The notes beneath the pieces are model-generated. The model was not told where the DNA came from and made no database searches. It saw only the letters and a list, made by a program, of their open reading frames with translations. From contig NC_065902.1 of the NCBI RefSeq assembly GCF_905147045.1, positions 1,309,377-1,373,376 on the forward strand: a stretch of 64,000 bases of DNA. Reading direction: 5' to 3'. Each line of letters starts with the position of its first letter. Position 1 is the first letter of the stretch. The stretch comes from Nymphalis io (Eukaryota > Arthropoda > Insecta > Lepidoptera > Nymphalidae). A program made the translations under genes and the position numbers. Shown piece by piece: positions 61,495 through 64,000 of this stretch.

Positions 61495-61859
61495 AATTAA
61501 ATGTATATGTATGTACTTATTTCTGTCAATAATAAAGAGACTATTCAATACATAAAATTCTAATTATATTTATATAATTATAATTACGAATGTACATTAC
61601 AATAACAGCCATTATGATTTGTTCTCATAAGAACTAATTTTCGCGGTTTTTCCTTAAGCTCTTGGAAGTTATTTTACAAAGTTTATTTCTTTAAGAATAT
61701 TTAAAAAATATATCGTAGTTTCATGTATATCCGGGATACTGATATAATTTTAAATTGTATTATTCAATACGACATAAACACGTTTTTAATACAGTTTCTC
61801 TATCTTACTCTGCCAGATCGATACATTTTTCGACGATTAAAATATCGTGTATTATATAA

Positions 61860-61898
61860 TATATAAGGTTATGTAACACACATCGGTCGGTCATCAGT
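61860..61898 (+). promoter_or_regulatory. Possible TATA plus arthropod initiator (TCAGT)
   Basis: TATATAAGG at 61860-61868 is followed by TCAGT at 61894-61898, close to the normal TATA-to-start distance (slightly long). TCAGT is the arthropod initiator consensus. No ORF with a start codon follows within the window, so it would need a non-coding first exon. Could be chance in AT-rich DNA. Confidence 0.25.
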
Positions 61899-63099
61899 GC
61901 ACTTTTTCACACTTTAGTTTAATTGACGAGTGAAATCTAAGAATTCCATCGGTTATATACATGCAAATATAAGCAAGTGTCGTTTTGTTTTGTCCTAGTA
62001 TGGTGCTCATGTCATGCCCATTGTCACGCTACTTTCTCTTTCCATAAACAAAAATATCGTTTTAAATTAACTATGACAGGCCACAAACCAATACAGATAT
62101 TTTTATTTTATTTTATGTATATTTATATTTTTATAATATAAACGTAATATAATATTTGAAATGCTTAAAATAAAGTGTTTTCTAACAGAGTACTCATTTT
62201 TCGCGTAAGTCACGTGTGGGTTTTAGGCTATTCAAAAATAACTTGTTTGGTAACCGAGTGCTTAGCTCGTCACGCGTAGGCTTAAGACGTGGGCCGATAC
62301 AAACTGCTACGTAAGGATAAGCCCGGTGTCTATACACATGGTACCAAATTTAAAATCTTATGATGATTGACTCAACTTAATTTTATGAATTGTTAATCCG
62401 GGATTGTAAGGCAACTATATGTGTACATATATATATGTATATTTCTTTTTGAATATATTGTTTGTCAGTGTGGCTTCTGATAACTTAGCATGATGATAGC
62501 TCATACTTCTAGTTTAATCTACATAACTATATGATTAACGCATGCGCATAAAGTCAGCTGAATATATTTAATCTTTGTTATGTACTCGTAGTATATTTCT
62601 ACTAAGGAGGTCGTTCAATTCATTGTACTTTGTATCTAGATTATAAATTCCAACAGCTAATAACTCAAAATTCCATTACAATGAAATCAATACAATGCCA
62701 CCTGTTATGCTCTTAGTATGATAAAATTACAAAGCCTCGAAGAATCTAGGAAGCCGTGTTATGTACGTAGGTAGTATTTTGTAGGAATGCGGCTTCAAGG
62801 TGATCGAGACTCTTCGATGTTGTGAACTTGTAAGGAAGTCTTTTTGTAATAATGGGAGTGGAAGTGACCACAGATATAAGAAAATATTTGACAGTAACAA
62901 GTTATATTATTAGATACTGTTAAATGTTATTTGGCTTCTAAAGTTAGATTCCTTACGTTATTACTGTAAACCATGAAGTATATTTGAAAAGTGGTCTAGG
63001 ATCACTGAATACTATCTATAAAGTTTCAATACAACTTCATAGACAGAATGTACCTATTTTCAAATATTTTATTTTTAATTTTCATAAATAAATTTATTG

Positions 63100-63245
63100 A
63101 TTTTTTTTATAGAATAGGACGGCGGACGAGCGTATGGACCACCTGATGGTAAGTGGTCACCAAACGCCCTTAGACATTGGCATTGTAAGAAATGACAACC
63201 ATCGCTTATATAGTCAATGTGCCACCAACCTTGGGAACTAAGACA
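63100..63245 (-). mobile_element. SINE family A, 3' half only
   Basis: Poly-T, TATAGAATAGGACGGCGGACG through ACCTTGGGAACTAAGA, then the similarity stops abruptly; the head half is missing. Confidence 0.8.
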
Positions 63246-63601
63246 GATAACAGACATCACTTTATATAAATAGATAATGTTACACTTTTTACAAAGAAAT
63301 TATGACTCCTAATACTAATCGTAAGCATAAAATGTAGTACATCAGTCATTCTTTATTGTCATCGATTTATGTTTTATGAAAATAAATAAGCATTTCTATC
63401 GTTTATGTTATATTCTGATTGCTTCAGCCACAAATAGAGACTATTCAATTTAAAAAAAAAAAACAGAACATATAATTTTAAGCATGTCTAAATATAATCC
63501 AGTTGTTTATGGATAAACATAATTTAGCAATATTTACGTATATTTATGATGGAAAAAATAGAAGTTTAATATGTATTAAATTTTATTGAGAGAATTTTGT
63601 G

Positions 63602-63663
63602 TTATTCCGAAATAAATATATCTTATTCCGAAATAAATATATCTTATTCCGAAATAAATATAT
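63602..63663 (+). repeat. Tandem repeat, 21-bp unit, about 3 copies
   Basis: TTATTCCGAAATAAATATAT plus C is repeated at 63602, 63623 and 63644 with no differences in the first two copies; the third loses its end. Confidence 0.9.
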
Positions 63664-64000
63664 ATTAAAATATCATATTATCAAGTAATTACTAATGTTC
63701 CTATTGTCTTATATAGTTAAGTTATGTAGTAATCCCTTATAGTTAGCTTAAAACTTATGATAGCACTTGGAACGACCGGATCTAACCAGGTTCTTAGTCT
63801 GATCGTATACTAATGAGCTATTGGCGTTTCAATTGTTGCTCGATATACGAAGAATTTGGATCATAGACAAACTTCATTAACATATATAAATAGTCTATAG
63901 TTTATCATAGACAAGTTTGAAGCTAAAGCAGGTGTCGGACCTGTTATAGTGTAAATAAATATTCTATAAAATGATACAAGACCAGTGTCTCCAGAAGGCA

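Larger units (their letters stand above)
60053..64000. other. AT-rich end region, upstream part of the chitin-binding gene presumed
   Basis: Nothing coding is supported. The missing first exon(s) of the minus-strand chitin-binding gene should lie here or beyond. I looked for a minus-strand ATG plus hydrophobic leader with a phase-0 donor and found no convincing one. Items reported separately are a 41-bp direct repeat, a possible plus-strand core promoter, a SINE A piece and a 21-bp tandem repeat. Confidence 0.45.

Noticed and set aside
62950..62974. Minus-strand ATG with a phase-0 GTAAGG donor, as first exon of the chitin-binding gene
   Set aside because: Encodes only MVYSNN, not a signal peptide start; a chance match is likely.
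1..64000. CRISPR arrays, restriction or phage-like systems, operons
   Set aside because: The window is plainly animal nuclear DNA with spliced genes; the repeats are dispersed SINEs, not regularly spaced arrays.

Overview
The window looks like nuclear DNA of a lepidopteran insect, probably a butterfly. It is strongly AT-rich, has compact exons with GT/AG introns, and is littered with tRNA-derived SINEs, CTAG-ended Helitron-like pieces and LINE tails of types I know from Lepidoptera. Species cannot be fixed from the sequence alone. No prokaryotic or defence-type system is present. All gene models below were assembled by hand from reading frame and splice-phase continuity.

Layout: 1-3452 is the 3' part of a Ty3/gypsy LTR retrotransposon (pol plus a very short 3' LTR). 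3453-15000 is gene-poor and full of repeats (several SINE families, a LINE reverse transcriptase remnant, Helitron-like ends, a 34-bp-arm hairpin). At 15026-15304 (minus) lie the first two exons of an immunoglobulin-superfamily gene, head-to-head with ksr (15761-29278, plus), a complete 18-exon kinase suppressor of Ras of 816 codons. About 5 kb of AT-rich DNA follows. Then come rrp40/EXOSC3 (34366-35076, minus, one exon), a small unrecognised two-exon gene (35708-36328, minus, inferred), folylpolyglutamate synthase (35976-40478, plus, 8 exons) and RCL1 (41955-44905, plus, 6 exons). Convergent with RCL1 is a Thr/Arg-rich mucin-like protein ending in a peritrophin chitin-binding domain (45897-60052 on minus, 6 exons seen, 5' end not found). 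Its 11-kb intron holds most of the remaining DNA and many SINE/LINE fragments. The last 4 kb has no gene that I can support.

The genes are not a functional cluster. ksr is a Ras/MAPK scaffold, EXOSC3 and RCL1 act in RNA and ribosome metabolism, FPGS acts in folate metabolism, and the chitin-binding protein belongs to cuticle or other extracellular matrix. The most notable observations are the head-to-head overlap of the small antisense gene with FPGS exon 1, two in-frame FPGS start codons suggesting dual targeting, a retroelement pol that is open throughout but has a YLDN catalytic box, a perfect 42-bp palindrome, and a strictly phase-1 exon series in the chitin-binding gene.
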